From Micromonospora phaseoli (GTDB taxonomy: Bacteria > Actinomycetota > Actinomycetes > Mycobacteriales > Micromonosporaceae), in NCBI RefSeq assembly GCF_900109115.1, contig NZ_FNYV01000015.1:62001-126000 (forward strand): a stretch of 64,000 bases of DNA, in the 5' to 3' direction. Positions 37,138-45,749 of the stretch are shown here, piece after piece. The translations under genes and the position numbers were made by a program. Within the stretch, counting starts at the first letter, position 1, and the number at the start of each line of letters is the position of its first letter. A model generated the notes under the pieces. It was not told the origin of the DNA and made no database searches. It was given only the letters and a program-made list of their open reading frames with translations.

Positions 37138-38046
37138 CTATTTGAGTTGGCCGGCGGTGAGGCCGGACTGCACCTGGCGCTGAAAGACGACGTACACCAG
37201 CAGGACCGGCACCACGGCGATGGTGAGGCCCGCGAAGAGTTGGGCGTAGTCGCCCGCATATCCCTGGTTGACCGAGAGCGCTGCCAGCCCCTGGGCCAGC
37301 ACCCACTTGGACTCGTCACCCTGCATGAGCACCTGCGGCAACAGGAACTGGTTCCAGTGGTTGAGGAAGTTGAAGATGGCCAGACTGATCATTCCCGGAC
37401 GCGCCATCGGCAGCATCACCCGGAAGAACAGTCGAAAATGACCACACCCGTCGACCAGCGCCGCCTCGGCGACGGAGGTCGGCAGGGTGCGGAAGAACGC
37501 GGTCAGAAAGAACACCGTGAACGGCAGCGAATACGCGGCGTAGACCAGGATCAGGCCGGTCCAGGTGTTGAAGAGCCCGGCGTTGCGGACCACGAAGAAC
37601 AGCGGCACCAGGGCCAGGAAGACCGGGAACATCAGCCCGCCGACGAACAGGTAGTAGAGCACCTGGCGGCCACGGAATTCGTACCGGGCGAAGACGTACG
37701 CGGCGGTCGCGCCGGTGAGCATGGTCAGCGTCACCGATCCGGTGACCACCACCAGGCTGTTGAGGAAGTAGCGGCCGATGTGGGCCCCGCCCCACGCCCG
37801 TGCCCAGTTGTCGAAGCGCAGCGCGCCCGGCAGGCCCCACGGGTCCGCCAGGATCTCCGCGTTGCTCTTGAAAGAGCTGATCACCATCCAGAGCAGCGGC
37901 AGCACGGTCACCGCACCCCAGAACAGCAGGAACCCGTGCGAGAGCAGGTTGACCACGCCCCACTCGCGGCGGACCGGGCGATCGGCGCGGCCGGCGGCCG
38001 GTACGGCGGTCGGCGTCGAGGTCGCGGCGCTGTCCACTGTGGTCAC
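37138..38046 (-). CDS. Carbohydrate ABC transporter permease, NgcG-like (cassette 2)
   Basis: A 302-residue permease with six membrane helices. Its EAA loop is EAALVDGCGHFRLFFRVMLP, and it ends FQRQVQSGLTAGQLK, nearly the same terminal motif as the cassette 1 NgcG. The GTG overlaps the stop of the upstream permease (GTGA), giving coupled translation. The gene converges on the GlcNAc kinase with a 23-base gap and no clear hairpin. Confidence 0.93.
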   Translation of the reverse strand: MTTVDSAATSTPTAVPAAGRADRPVRREWGVVNLLSHGFLLFWGAVTVLPLLWMVISSFKSNAEILADPWGLPGALRFDNWARAWGGAHIGRYFLNSLVVVTGSVTLTMLTGATAAYVFARYEFRGRQVLYYLFVGGLMFPVFLALVPLFFVVRNAGLFNTWTGLILVYAAYSLPFTVFFLTAFFRTLPTSVAEAALVDGCGHFRLFFRVMLPMARPGMISLAIFNFLNHWNQFLLPQVLMQGDESKWVLAQGLAALSVNQGYAGDYAQLFAGLTIAVVPVLLVYVVFQRQVQSGLTAGQLK

Positions 38047-38951
38047 GAGTACTCGATCCTGTCCCGCTTGCCGATCCGCAGCGCCAGCACCGCCACCGAG
38101 AGGGTGAGGAAGAACATCACCACACCGATCGCCGAGGCGTAGCCGAACTTCGTCTCGCTGCCGAACGCGGTGTCGTACATCCGGACGCCGATGACGTCGG
38201 TGGAGAAGTTCGGCCCGCCGTTGGTCATCAACTGCACGAGGATGAAGCCGTCGAGAGCGAAGATGGCCAGGTAGACCCAGGCGACCTGAACGGTGTCCCA
38301 GAGCAGCGGGATGGTCACCCTCCACAGGGTGGTGAGCCGGCTGGCGCCGTCGAGCAGCACCGCCTCGTAGATCTCCCTCGGCACCGACGACATGGCCGCG
38401 CCGAAGAGCACCACGTAGAAGCCGACGTTGCTCCAGATCATCACGGCCAGGACACACCAGAAGGCGGTACGCGGGTCACCCAGCCAGGTCGGCGCGGCCA
38501 GACCCAGGCCGTTCGCGGCGCTGGTGAGCAGCCCCTTGCCCGGGTGGTAGACCTCCTTCCACAGCAGCGCGATGATGACCACCGAGAGCACCTGTGGGAA
38601 GAAGTAGACCGTCCGGTAGACGGCGCTGCCCCGGACTCCGGCCACACCGGCCCGCCCCTTGCGGCCACCCATGTTGAGCATGGTGGCGAAGAACAACCCG
38701 AGCACGATCGTCGACACCGGCACCAGCGCCAGCAGAACGGCGTTGTTCTTCAACGCGTTCCAGACGTACTCGTCGCGCCACAGCGTCTTGAAGTTGGCCA
38801 ACCCCACCGGGTTGGCCTCGGCGGAGTAGCCGAGCCAGTCGGTGGTGGAGATCTGGAAGGCCTGGAGGTACGGCGAGACGACGAAGACGACGTAGAGCAG
38901 CACCGGCGGCACCAGGAAGGTGGCGATCAGCGGGTACTTGCCGTGTTTCAC
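38043..38951 (-). CDS. Carbohydrate ABC transporter permease, NgcF-like (cassette 2)
   Basis: A 302-residue permease with six helices beginning LIATFLVPPVLLYVVFVVSP and the EAA-loop EAVLLDGASRLTTLWRVTIP. It shares layout and many positions with the cassette 1 NgcF (TDW.GYS start, YFFPQVLSVVIIALLW). GTG follows GGGGAACC by a few bases. It lies 14 bases after the binding-protein gene and overlaps the second permease by four bases. Confidence 0.93.
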   Translation of the reverse strand: MKHGKYPLIATFLVPPVLLYVVFVVSPYLQAFQISTTDWLGYSAEANPVGLANFKTLWRDEYVWNALKNNAVLLALVPVSTIVLGLFFATMLNMGGRKGRAGVAGVRGSAVYRTVYFFPQVLSVVIIALLWKEVYHPGKGLLTSAANGLGLAAPTWLGDPRTAFWCVLAVMIWSNVGFYVVLFGAAMSSVPREIYEAVLLDGASRLTTLWRVTIPLLWDTVQVAWVYLAIFALDGFILVQLMTNGGPNFSTDVIGVRMYDTAFGSETKFGYASAIGVVMFFLTLSVAVLALRIGKRDRIEYS

Positions 38952-38965
38952 GATGGTTCCCCGGT

Positions 38966-40378
38966 TCAGGCGGCCCGCTTGTACTTGGTGATCGAGCTGT
39001 CCTGGGCGATCGAGTCGGCGCCCTTCTGGCACTGGTCCAGGAACTCCGCCGGCCCGACCCGCCCGCTGAAGAACTCGCCGCAGGCGGCGTCGACGAGGTT
39101 GCGCTCGAGCTTGCGATAGTAGTTGTTGTAGACCCAGTTGAAGCCGTTGGCGCCGGAGGCGTCCAGCGCCTTGACCACGGTGGTCAACCCGTACGGCAGC
39201 TGCACGCCCTCGGTGGCGCCGGCCACCACGGTCAGGCTGGCGACCTTGCGGGTGAAGTCCTGCGCGCCCCGTCGGGACAGCATCGTCCGGAAGTACTCCA
39301 GCCCACCCGCGATGTTCTTCGCCTTGGCCGGCACCATGAACGGCTCTCCGGCGGTGCCCCGGATCGCCTCGTACGGCAGCTTGTCGCCGGCGCCCAGGCG
39401 TGGGGTGGGCTGCACGGTCATGTCGAAGCCGGCCGGGGTCACGTCGGCCTGCTCGCTCTCCAGCCAGGAACCGCACGAGACGAACGCGGCCTTGCCCTGG
39501 CACCAGGCGGTCTGCGACTGCTTGTGGTCCAGGCCCGGTGAGCCCTCCAGGATGTAGCGGTCCTTGACGATCTGGTGCCAGGCGTCGGCCGCCATCCGCA
39601 TCGCCTCGGAGCGCCAGGCGTTCGGCTCCAGGTTGTCGATGGCGGTGGCGACCTCGGGTCCGCCGAACTTGATGGCCGTCGAGATCAGCGGCCAGCTCAT
39701 GTAGCGGGGGTGGATCCCGGCGTACGTCCAGGGGGCGATGCCGGCGGCCTTGATCTGCCGGCACAGCGCGATGTGCTCGTCCCAGGTCGTCGCGTAGGCC
39801 CAGCCCCGGTCGGCGAAGAGCTTGGTGGAGTGCCAGATGCCGTAGACGGTGTAGGTGTAGTTCATCACCAGGAACCGGCCGTCGTACGAGCCGACCTCGA
39901 CCGCGCCGGGCAGCAGGGTCTCCCGCACGGTCTGGCCGGGGATGTCGAGGCTCGGCGCGTCGAGCAGCTCACCCAGGTCGGCCAGGGCGTTCTGGGAGAC
40001 CAGCCCGTTGAAGTCGATCTGGCCGGCGCCGGAGTTGTTGACCACGTCGGGCGGAGTGCCGTCGACGAATCGCGGCTGCAACGTCTTGCTGATCTCCTGG
40101 GTCGCCGAGTGGTTGATCTTCGCCTGCGGGTACTTCTCGGTGTACATGGCCTGATGGGCTTTGGCGTACTCCTCACCGAACCCGCCGTTGAAGATCACCA
40201 CTTCCAGCGGCGCGTCCTCGGCGACGCCCAACGGGTTCGCCTCGCTCTTGGTTCCCCGGTAGCTCTCGCCTGCGTCGTCACCGCCACCGCTGGTGGCGCA
40301 GCCGGTGAGCAGCCCGGCGGCGGGGGTGGCCAGCAGGCCGGCGGCAGCGGTACGTCGCAGGATGTCGCGCCTGTTCAT
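38966..40378 (-). CDS. NgcE-like GlcNAc/chitobiose-binding lipoprotein (cassette 2)
   Basis: A 470-residue lipoprotein with twin-Arg start NRRDILRRTAAAG and lipobox LLTGC. The mature part resembles the cassette 1 protein throughout: VVIFNGGFGEEYAKAHQAMY, NNSGAGQIDFNGLVSQ, DHKQSQTAWCQGKAAF, and the ending QDSSITKYKRAA. It is the first gene of a three-gene operon with no regulator of its own. Differences in the binding region suggest a different preference, such as chitobiose versus GlcNAc, but this cannot be decided here. Confidence 0.93.
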   Translation of the reverse strand: MNRRDILRRTAAAGLLATPAAGLLTGCATSGGGDDAGESYRGTKSEANPLGVAEDAPLEVVIFNGGFGEEYAKAHQAMYTEKYPQAKINHSATQEISKTLQPRFVDGTPPDVVNNSGAGQIDFNGLVSQNALADLGELLDAPSLDIPGQTVRETLLPGAVEVGSYDGRFLVMNYTYTVYGIWHSTKLFADRGWAYATTWDEHIALCRQIKAAGIAPWTYAGIHPRYMSWPLISTAIKFGGPEVATAIDNLEPNAWRSEAMRMAADAWHQIVKDRYILEGSPGLDHKQSQTAWCQGKAAFVSCGSWLESEQADVTPAGFDMTVQPTPRLGAGDKLPYEAIRGTAGEPFMVPAKAKNIAGGLEYFRTMLSRRGAQDFTRKVASLTVVAGATEGVQLPYGLTTVVKALDASGANGFNWVYNNYYRKLERNLVDAACGEFFSGRVGPAEFLDQCQKGADSIAQDSSITKYKRAA

Positions 40379-40457
40379 GTCGCTCTCCTCGGATCCGGGC
40401 CAGGGCGGTCGCCGCGAGGGGGGTGGCGGCCGCCGGTCGAGGCGTGGGGGAACTTGT

Positions 40458-40497
40458 CTTCACTTCGTATTGTGTTACTGAAGAATTTCTACGTCAG
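40458..40497 (-). promoter_or_regulatory. Candidate promoter and operator of the second ngc cassette
   Basis: On the minus strand CTGACG (40497-40492) and CACAAT (40474-40469) are 17 bases apart, a plausible -35/-10 pair. The spacer ends with CTTCAGTAA, the 9-mer also in the rpiR promoter spacer. Flanking CTTCA (40458-40462) and TGAAG (40479-40483) form an imperfect inverted repeat. Confidence 0.4.
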
Positions 40498-40575
40498 CGG
40501 GGCGCGGACTTCAAGACCGGGGCCCGAACCGTTATCACCGCCGGCCGTCGCCCGTGGCTCGCATACGCTCGGACC

Positions 40576-42087
40576 ATGCGCCGCCTGGCCCGACTCGCCG
40601 CCCGGACACCGGCGGGTCGCGAGCGCTATCTCGACCTGCTCCGGGCGCTGGCCATCGTGCTGGTCATCCTCGGCCACTGGACGATCGCGGTCGTCTACTA
40701 CGACGAACACGGACGCCCCGACGGCCACTCGGCCCTGACCGCGATCCCCTGGGCCTACCCACTGACCTGGGCCGTCCAGGTCATGCCCGTGTTCTTCCTG
40801 GTCGGCGGCTACGCCAACGCCGCCTCGCTGGCCACGCATCGCGGCCGGGGCGGCGACGCGGCCGGTTGGCTGCTCGGCCGCAGCGCCCGACTGCTGCGCC
40901 CGACCACCGCGCTGATCCTGGTGCTCGCCGCGGGCGCGCTGATCGCCCGGCTGGCCGGAGCCGAGCCGAGCCAGGTCCGCCCGGTCGTCTGGTTCGCCAC
41001 CATCCCGCTGTGGTTTCTCGCCGCCTACCTCGCGGTGGTGCCACTGACCCCGCTCATGTACGCGTTGCACCGCCGCTTCGGGCTGCTGGTGCCGCTGGTC
41101 CTGGTGCTGCTGGTGGCCGCCGGCGACCTGGGCCGCGCGCTCGGACCGGCCGAGCTGGCGCTGCCCGGCTACCTGCTCGGCTGGCTGGCCGTCCACCAGG
41201 TCGGCTTCGCCTGGTACGACGCCCGCCAGGCCGACTGCCACCCGCCCGGCACCATCCCGGCCGACACCTCCCGGGTCGACACCTCACCGTCCGGCGGCGG
41301 GCGCCTCGGACTCCGGACCCGGTGCCTGCCGATGTCGACCCACGCCGCGTGGGCGATGCTCGTCGGCGGGCTCGCCGTGGCGGTGCTGCTCACCGGCCCC
41401 GGCCCGTACCCGGTAAGCATGATCAACCTGCCGGGGCAGCGGCTGGCCAACGCCGCACCACCGAGCGTGGCGTTGCTGGCCGTCGCCACCGCCCAGCTCG
41501 GGCTGATCCTGCTGCTACGGGACCGGGCGGAGCGTTGGCTGCACCGCAGCCGACCATGGCAGGCGGTGATCGCCGTCAACTCGGTCGTGCTGACCGTGTT
41601 CCTGTGGCACCTGAGCGCGGTGGTGCTGCTGATCGGCGCGCTGCACGGGCTCGGCGTGCTGCCCACCCCGGAGGCGGGCTCGGCGCCCTGGTGGGCCTGG
41701 CGCCTGCCCTGGGTGCTGATGCTGACCGTGGTGCTGGCCGGACTGGTCGCCATCTTCGGCCCGATCGAGGCCCGCACCGGCCGCTCCACCGCGCCACGGC
41801 GGCCGGGACCGGAGCGCACCGGCCGCACACCGGTGAGGCAGCGCCCGGACCGGGCCGGCGACGCCGGCCGCCCGCGGGGAGACGGACGGCCGGCCGGCCG
41901 GGCGGTCACCCGCGCCGTGCTCACCGTCGCCGGCTTCGCCGCCGTCATCTACGCCCTGGCGGCCAATGCCACGGCGGCGAAAACCTCACCCGAGCCGCTC
42001 GGGCTGCCGGTCGCCGCGCTGGTGCTCTACCTGGCCGGCGCAGGCACCCTGCGGCTGCTCAGGTCTGGGTGGGGAAGCCGAGGTTGA
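40576..42087 (+). CDS. Acyltransferase-3 family membrane protein
   Basis: A 503-residue protein with about ten or eleven membrane helices. The family signature is ERYLDLLRALAIVLVILGHW with the conserved His. MPVFFLVGGYANAAS and WFATIPLWFLAAYLAVVPLT follow. A cytoplasmic Arg/Pro-rich linker separates two C-terminal helices (VLTVAGFAAVIYALA and LPVAALVLYLAGAG). Members acylate exported sugars, lipids or natural products. The ATG has only a weak ribosome site; the transcript may have a very short leader. Its 3' end overlaps the convergent dehydrogenase gene by 29 bases. Confidence 0.88.
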   Translation: MRRLARLAARTPAGRERYLDLLRALAIVLVILGHWTIAVVYYDEHGRPDGHSALTAIPWAYPLTWAVQVMPVFFLVGGYANAASLATHRGRGGDAAGWLLGRSARLLRPTTALILVLAAGALIARLAGAEPSQVRPVVWFATIPLWFLAAYLAVVPLTPLMYALHRRFGLLVPLVLVLLVAAGDLGRALGPAELALPGYLLGWLAVHQVGFAWYDARQADCHPPGTIPADTSRVDTSPSGGGRLGLRTRCLPMSTHAAWAMLVGGLAVAVLLTGPGPYPVSMINLPGQRLANAAPPSVALLAVATAQLGLILLLRDRAERWLHRSRPWQAVIAVNSVVLTVFLWHLSAVVLLIGALHGLGVLPTPEAGSAPWWAWRLPWVLMLTVVLAGLVAIFGPIEARTGRSTAPRRPGPERTGRTPVRQRPDRAGDAGRPRGDGRPAGRAVTRAVLTVAGFAAVIYALAANATAAKTSPEPLGLPVAALVLYLAGAGTLRLLRSGWGSRG

Positions 42088-43549
42088 CCCCGCCGTGTCG
42101 CGGATCCAGCCACCGGCTGGTGACCACCTTGCCCCGGGTGAAGAACGCGACGCCGTCGGCGCCGTGCGCGTGCAGGTCGCCGAAGAGCGACGACTTCCAG
42201 CCGCCGAACGAGTAGTACGCCATCGGCACCGGGATCGGCACGTTGATGCCGACCATGCCGACCTCCACCTCGTGCTGGAAGCGCCGGGCGGCACCACCGT
42301 CGTTGGTGAAGATCGCCGTGCCGTTGCCGTACGGGCTGGCGTTGACCAGCTCCACCGCCTCGTCGTACGAGCCGACGCGCAGCACCGACAGCACCGGCCC
42401 GAAGATCTCGTCGGTGTAGATCGACATCTCCGGGGTGACGTGGTCGAACAGGGTCGGTCCGAGCCAGAAGCCGTCCGGGTCGCCGTCGGGCTCCACGTCC
42501 CGGCCGTCCACCACCGGCACCGCGCCGGCCCGTACGCCCGCCGCCACATAGGAGCGGACCTTCGCCGCGTGCGCGGCGGTGACCAGCGGGCCCATGTCAC
42601 AGCCGCGCCGCCCGTCACCGGTGCGCAGCCCGGCCATCCGCTGGGCGATCCGCGCCACCAACTCGTCGGCGACCGGTTCCACGGCGACCAGCGCCGAGAT
42701 CGCCATGCACCGCTCCCCCGCCGAGCCGAACCCGGCGTTGACCGCCGCGTCGGCGGCGAGGTCGAGGTCGGCGTCGGGCAGCACCACCATGTGGTTCTTC
42801 GCCCCGCCGAGCGCCTGCACCCGCTTACCGGTCGCCGTGCCGCGCTGGTAGACGTGCCGCGCTACCGGGGTCGAGCCGACGAACGACACCGCCCTGACCG
42901 CCGGATGGTCCAGCAGCGCGTCGACCGCCTCGGCGTCACCGTTGACCACGTTCAGCACCCCGTCGGGCAGGCCGGCCTCGGCGAACCACTCGGCCAGCAG
43001 CAGGGCCGCGCTCGGATCCTTCTCGCTCGGCTTGAGCACCACGGCGTTGCCGGCGGCCACCGCCACCGGGACGAACCACAGCGGCACCATCACCGGGAAG
43101 TTGAACGGGCTGATCACCGCGACCACGCCGAGCGGCTGCCGCAGGCTGTACGAGTCGACCTCGGTGGAGACGTTCTCACTGAAGCCGCCACGCAGCGCCG
43201 ACGGGATGCCGCACGCGTACTCGATGACCTCCAGCCCGCGCTGCACCTCGCCGGCGGCGTCGGCGAGCACCTTGCCGTGCTCGGCGGTGATCACCTCGGC
43301 CAGTTGGTCGCGGCGGGAGTTGACCAGCTCGCGAAAGGCGAACAGCACCGCCGTCCGCCTCGCCAGCGACGCGTTCCGCCAGGTGCGAGCCGCGCGCTCG
43401 GCGGCCTGCACCGCGACCGCGACGTCCGCGGCACTGGCCAACTCCACCGCACCGGTACGCAGACCGGTGGCCGGATCGAAGACGTCCCCCCACCGGCTGG
43501 AGGTGCCGCCGACCCGCTTGCCGTCCACGAAGTGCCCGATGAGGTTCAC
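42059..43549 (-). CDS. mmsA: CoA-acylating methylmalonate-semialdehyde dehydrogenase
   Basis: A 496-residue aldehyde dehydrogenase. The NAD-binding Asn in ISPFNFPVMVPLWFVPVAVA, the diagnostic VLKPSEKDPSAALLLAEWF, GGAKNHMVVLPDAD and the catalytic Cys in GSAGERCMAIS match MmsA. It converts (methyl)malonate semialdehyde to propionyl- or acetyl-CoA in valine, inositol or beta-alanine degradation. The GTG overlaps the stop of the aminotransferase (GTGA), implying a joint beta-amino acid pathway. Confidence 0.94.
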   Translation of the reverse strand: MNLIGHFVDGKRVGGTSSRWGDVFDPATGLRTGAVELASAADVAVAVQAAERAARTWRNASLARRTAVLFAFRELVNSRRDQLAEVITAEHGKVLADAAGEVQRGLEVIEYACGIPSALRGGFSENVSTEVDSYSLRQPLGVVAVISPFNFPVMVPLWFVPVAVAAGNAVVLKPSEKDPSAALLLAEWFAEAGLPDGVLNVVNGDAEAVDALLDHPAVRAVSFVGSTPVARHVYQRGTATGKRVQALGGAKNHMVVLPDADLDLAADAAVNAGFGSAGERCMAISALVAVEPVADELVARIAQRMAGLRTGDGRRGCDMGPLVTAAHAAKVRSYVAAGVRAGAVPVVDGRDVEPDGDPDGFWLGPTLFDHVTPEMSIYTDEIFGPVLSVLRVGSYDEAVELVNASPYGNGTAIFTNDGGAARRFQHEVEVGMVGINVPIPVPMAYYSFGGWKSSLFGDLHAHGADGVAFFTRGKVVTSRWLDPRHGGVNLGFPTQT

Positions 43550-44850
43550 GCCGGCAGCCCCGCCGCGCAGGAACGGATCGCCTCGACCAGGATGGCCAGC
43601 CCCTCGCGGGCCTCCTCCTCGGTCAGCGTCAACGGCGGCCCCATCCGCAGCACGTTGCCGTACAACCCGCCCTTGCCGGTCAACAGGCCGCCCGCCCGGC
43701 ACGCCTCGAAGACCCGCGTGGCCAGCGCCGGGTCCGGCTCGCCGGTACCGGGGTGCACGAACTCCACACCGAGCATCAGGCCCTTGCCGCGCACCTCACC
43801 GACCCGGTCGAGGCCGGCGACCGCGTCGCGCAGCCCGTCGCCGAGGATCGCGCCGACCCGGGCGGCGTTCGCCTGCAGGTCGTGTTCCAGCAGGTAGTCC
43901 AGGACCGCGTTGCCGGCCGCGGTGCAGAGCGGGTTGCCGCCGAAGGTGGAGAAGCTGATCCCCTGCACCGACTCCAGCACCTCCGCGCGGCCCACCACGC
44001 CGGCCAGCGCGAATCCGTTGCCGATGCCCTTGGCGAAGGTGATCAGATCCGGCGTGACGCCGTGCGCCTGGTAGCCCCAGAAGTGCTCCCCGGTCCGCCC
44101 CCAACCGGTCTGCACCTCGTCGGAGATGAGCAGGATGCCGTGCTCGTCGAGGACCTTCTTCCAACCGGCGAGCAGGCCGTCGGGGCCGTGCACGAAGCCG
44201 CCCACCCCCTGGATCGGCTCGGCGATCAGGCAGGCCACCTCCCCGCTGGTCTGCGTGGCCAGCACCTCGCGCAGGTCCTCCACCGCGGCGTCGATCCGGT
44301 CGGCCTCGGGCAGCCGGGCCAGCAGACCACGGAGCCGCTCGCCCGAGTGCAACCAGGCCACCTGCAACGGGTTGAGCGCGGTCGGCGACCAGTTGCGGTT
44401 GCCGGTCACCCCCATGGTCGCGTACGTCCGGCCGTGGTAGCTGTTGCGCACCGCGAGGATCTGGTGCGAGCGGCGATAGTTGGTGGCGACCAGCAGCGCC
44501 GCCTCGTTGGCCTCGGTGCCGGAGCTGGTGAAGAAGACCCGGGCGTCGGGGATGCCGGAGAGCGTCGCCACCTTCTCGGCCAACTCGACCTGCTGGCGGA
44601 TCAGGTAGACCGTCGAGGTGTGCACGATCCCGGTGGCCAACTGCCGCTGCACCGCCTCCCGCACCTCGGCGATGTCGTAGCCGAGCGAGTTGGTCAGCAC
44701 GCCACCGAAGAAGTCCAGGTAGGTGCGGCCCTGCGCGTCGGTGACCCGACGGCCCTCGCCGCTGACGAGTTCGATCGGCTCGGCGTAGTAGAGCGGCATC
44801 CAGGACGGGAGCACGGCCCGGTGCCGGGCCAGCAGATCGTCGGTGGTCAT
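43546..44850 (-). CDS. Class III aminotransferase (omega-amino acid type)
   Basis: A 434-residue PLP enzyme. Substrate and PLP motifs are FTSSGTEANEAALLVATNYR, NSYHGRTYATMGVTGN, LLISDEVQTGWGRTGEHFWG, and the PLP Lys in DLITFAKGIGNGFALA. With mmsA downstream it most likely transaminates beta-alanine or 3-aminoisobutyrate to the semialdehyde that MmsA oxidises (inference). A 4-aminobutyrate-type activity cannot be excluded. It is first in the two-gene operon. Confidence 0.92.
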   Translation of the reverse strand: MTTDDLLARHRAVLPSWMPLYYAEPIELVSGEGRRVTDAQGRTYLDFFGGVLTNSLGYDIAEVREAVQRQLATGIVHTSTVYLIRQQVELAEKVATLSGIPDARVFFTSSGTEANEAALLVATNYRRSHQILAVRNSYHGRTYATMGVTGNRNWSPTALNPLQVAWLHSGERLRGLLARLPEADRIDAAVEDLREVLATQTSGEVACLIAEPIQGVGGFVHGPDGLLAGWKKVLDEHGILLISDEVQTGWGRTGEHFWGYQAHGVTPDLITFAKGIGNGFALAGVVGRAEVLESVQGISFSTFGGNPLCTAAGNAVLDYLLEHDLQANAARVGAILGDGLRDAVAGLDRVGEVRGKGLMLGVEFVHPGTGEPDPALATRVFEACRAGGLLTGKGGLYGNVLRMGPPLTLTEEEAREGLAILVEAIRSCAAGLPA

Positions 44851-44936
44851 CGTCGCCCCTTCGGTTCGCGGTAACCGAACGCTTTCACCACCATCGCTGT
44901 GCCGACAAGTGCCAATGTGTCGGGTGGTGACCCCTC

Positions 44937-44959
44937 AGCGTTGACAGTGCGTCAACGCT
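44937..44959. terminator. 9-bp inverted repeat with 5-base loop at a gene end
   Basis: AGCGTTGAC (44937-44945) and GTCAACGCT (44951-44959) are perfectly complementary. The repeat overlaps the stop codon of the membrane protein gene and lies about 90 bases upstream of the aminotransferase start. It may be a terminator for the former or an operator for the latter. Confidence 0.45.
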
Positions 44960-45737
44960 TTCCGTCGTCGGAAGCCGGCTCAGCCACGCTTCCGGTAGCT
45001 GTCACGGCTGCCGAGCTACGTTTTCCGTGCAGGTACGGCGGCAGATGCAACGCCGCCGCAATCAGCCCGAAGCCCGCCCAGCCCAGCGCCAGAGCGACCC
45101 CGCCGGAGACCTCCTGCCCCAGGTACACCCCGGCGAGGAAGCCGATCAGGGCCAAGCTGTTACGGACGAAGTGCCGGCAGAACTCGGGCAGTTCCCGCCG
45201 CACCTCGACCGCCACCAGCACCCCCGCGTACGGGAAGGTCACCACCAGCCCGCGCAGCACCTGGCCGAGCAGGCCGGTCAGCGTCGCCCCGGCGAGGATC
45301 AGCAGCAGCCGGACCGCCGCGGGCAGCCGCGCCGCCTCCGAAGCGACCACCGGATCCGGATCGGGTGCCGGTGCCCAGCGGCCCAACACCAGCACGGCGA
45401 TCAGCCAGAGGAGCACGACGCCGGCCAGCGTGGGCAGGAGCGGCAGCGCGACCGGCCCCAGCGCCGCCGCCACGGCCAGGTAACCGGCGATGCCCGCCAG
45501 ATCGGCCAGCAGGATCGGCCAGCGCAGCCGGTGGTGCGTCAGCAGCACGATGCCGAAGAACAGGTTCAGCCCGACCACGCCGACGAGCTGTCCGCCGTCC
45601 ACCTGGTACCCGGTCGCCAGCAGCGCCGCCGACATCGGCAGCGGCAGGCTGGCGACGAAGGCCCGCCACCGCACCGGGCGGATCAGGCTCACCGCCCAGA
45701 CCACGGCGGTCACCAGCAGCACGCCCTGGGCGGTCAC
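44952..45737 (-). CDS. Hypothetical membrane protein, 261 aa
   Basis: A protein with about seven or eight hydrophobic helices (LLVTAVVWAVSLI, LLPTLAGVVLLWLIAVLVLG, ALIGFLAGVYLG, LALGWAGFGLIAAALHL) and a polar C-terminal tail. The GTG start lies 12 bases after the upstream gene, so the two form an operon. No family is recognised. Topology suggests a transporter- or YhfC-like membrane protein, but no motif supports a function. Confidence 0.7.
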   Translation of the reverse strand: MTAQGVLLVTAVVWAVSLIRPVRWRAFVASLPLPMSAALLATGYQVDGGQLVGVVGLNLFFGIVLLTHHRLRWPILLADLAGIAGYLAVAAALGPVALPLLPTLAGVVLLWLIAVLVLGRWAPAPDPDPVVASEAARLPAAVRLLLILAGATLTGLLGQVLRGLVVTFPYAGVLVAVEVRRELPEFCRHFVRNSLALIGFLAGVYLGQEVSGGVALALGWAGFGLIAAALHLPPYLHGKRSSAAVTATGSVAEPASDDGKR

Positions 45738-45749
45738 CGGCGCAGCTGC

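Noticed and set aside
30843..40378. Recent mobile duplication of the transporter cassette
   Set aside because: The two cassettes are homologous but well diverged, have different gene overlaps, and show no flanking repeats or transposase. An old duplication or separate acquisition fits better.
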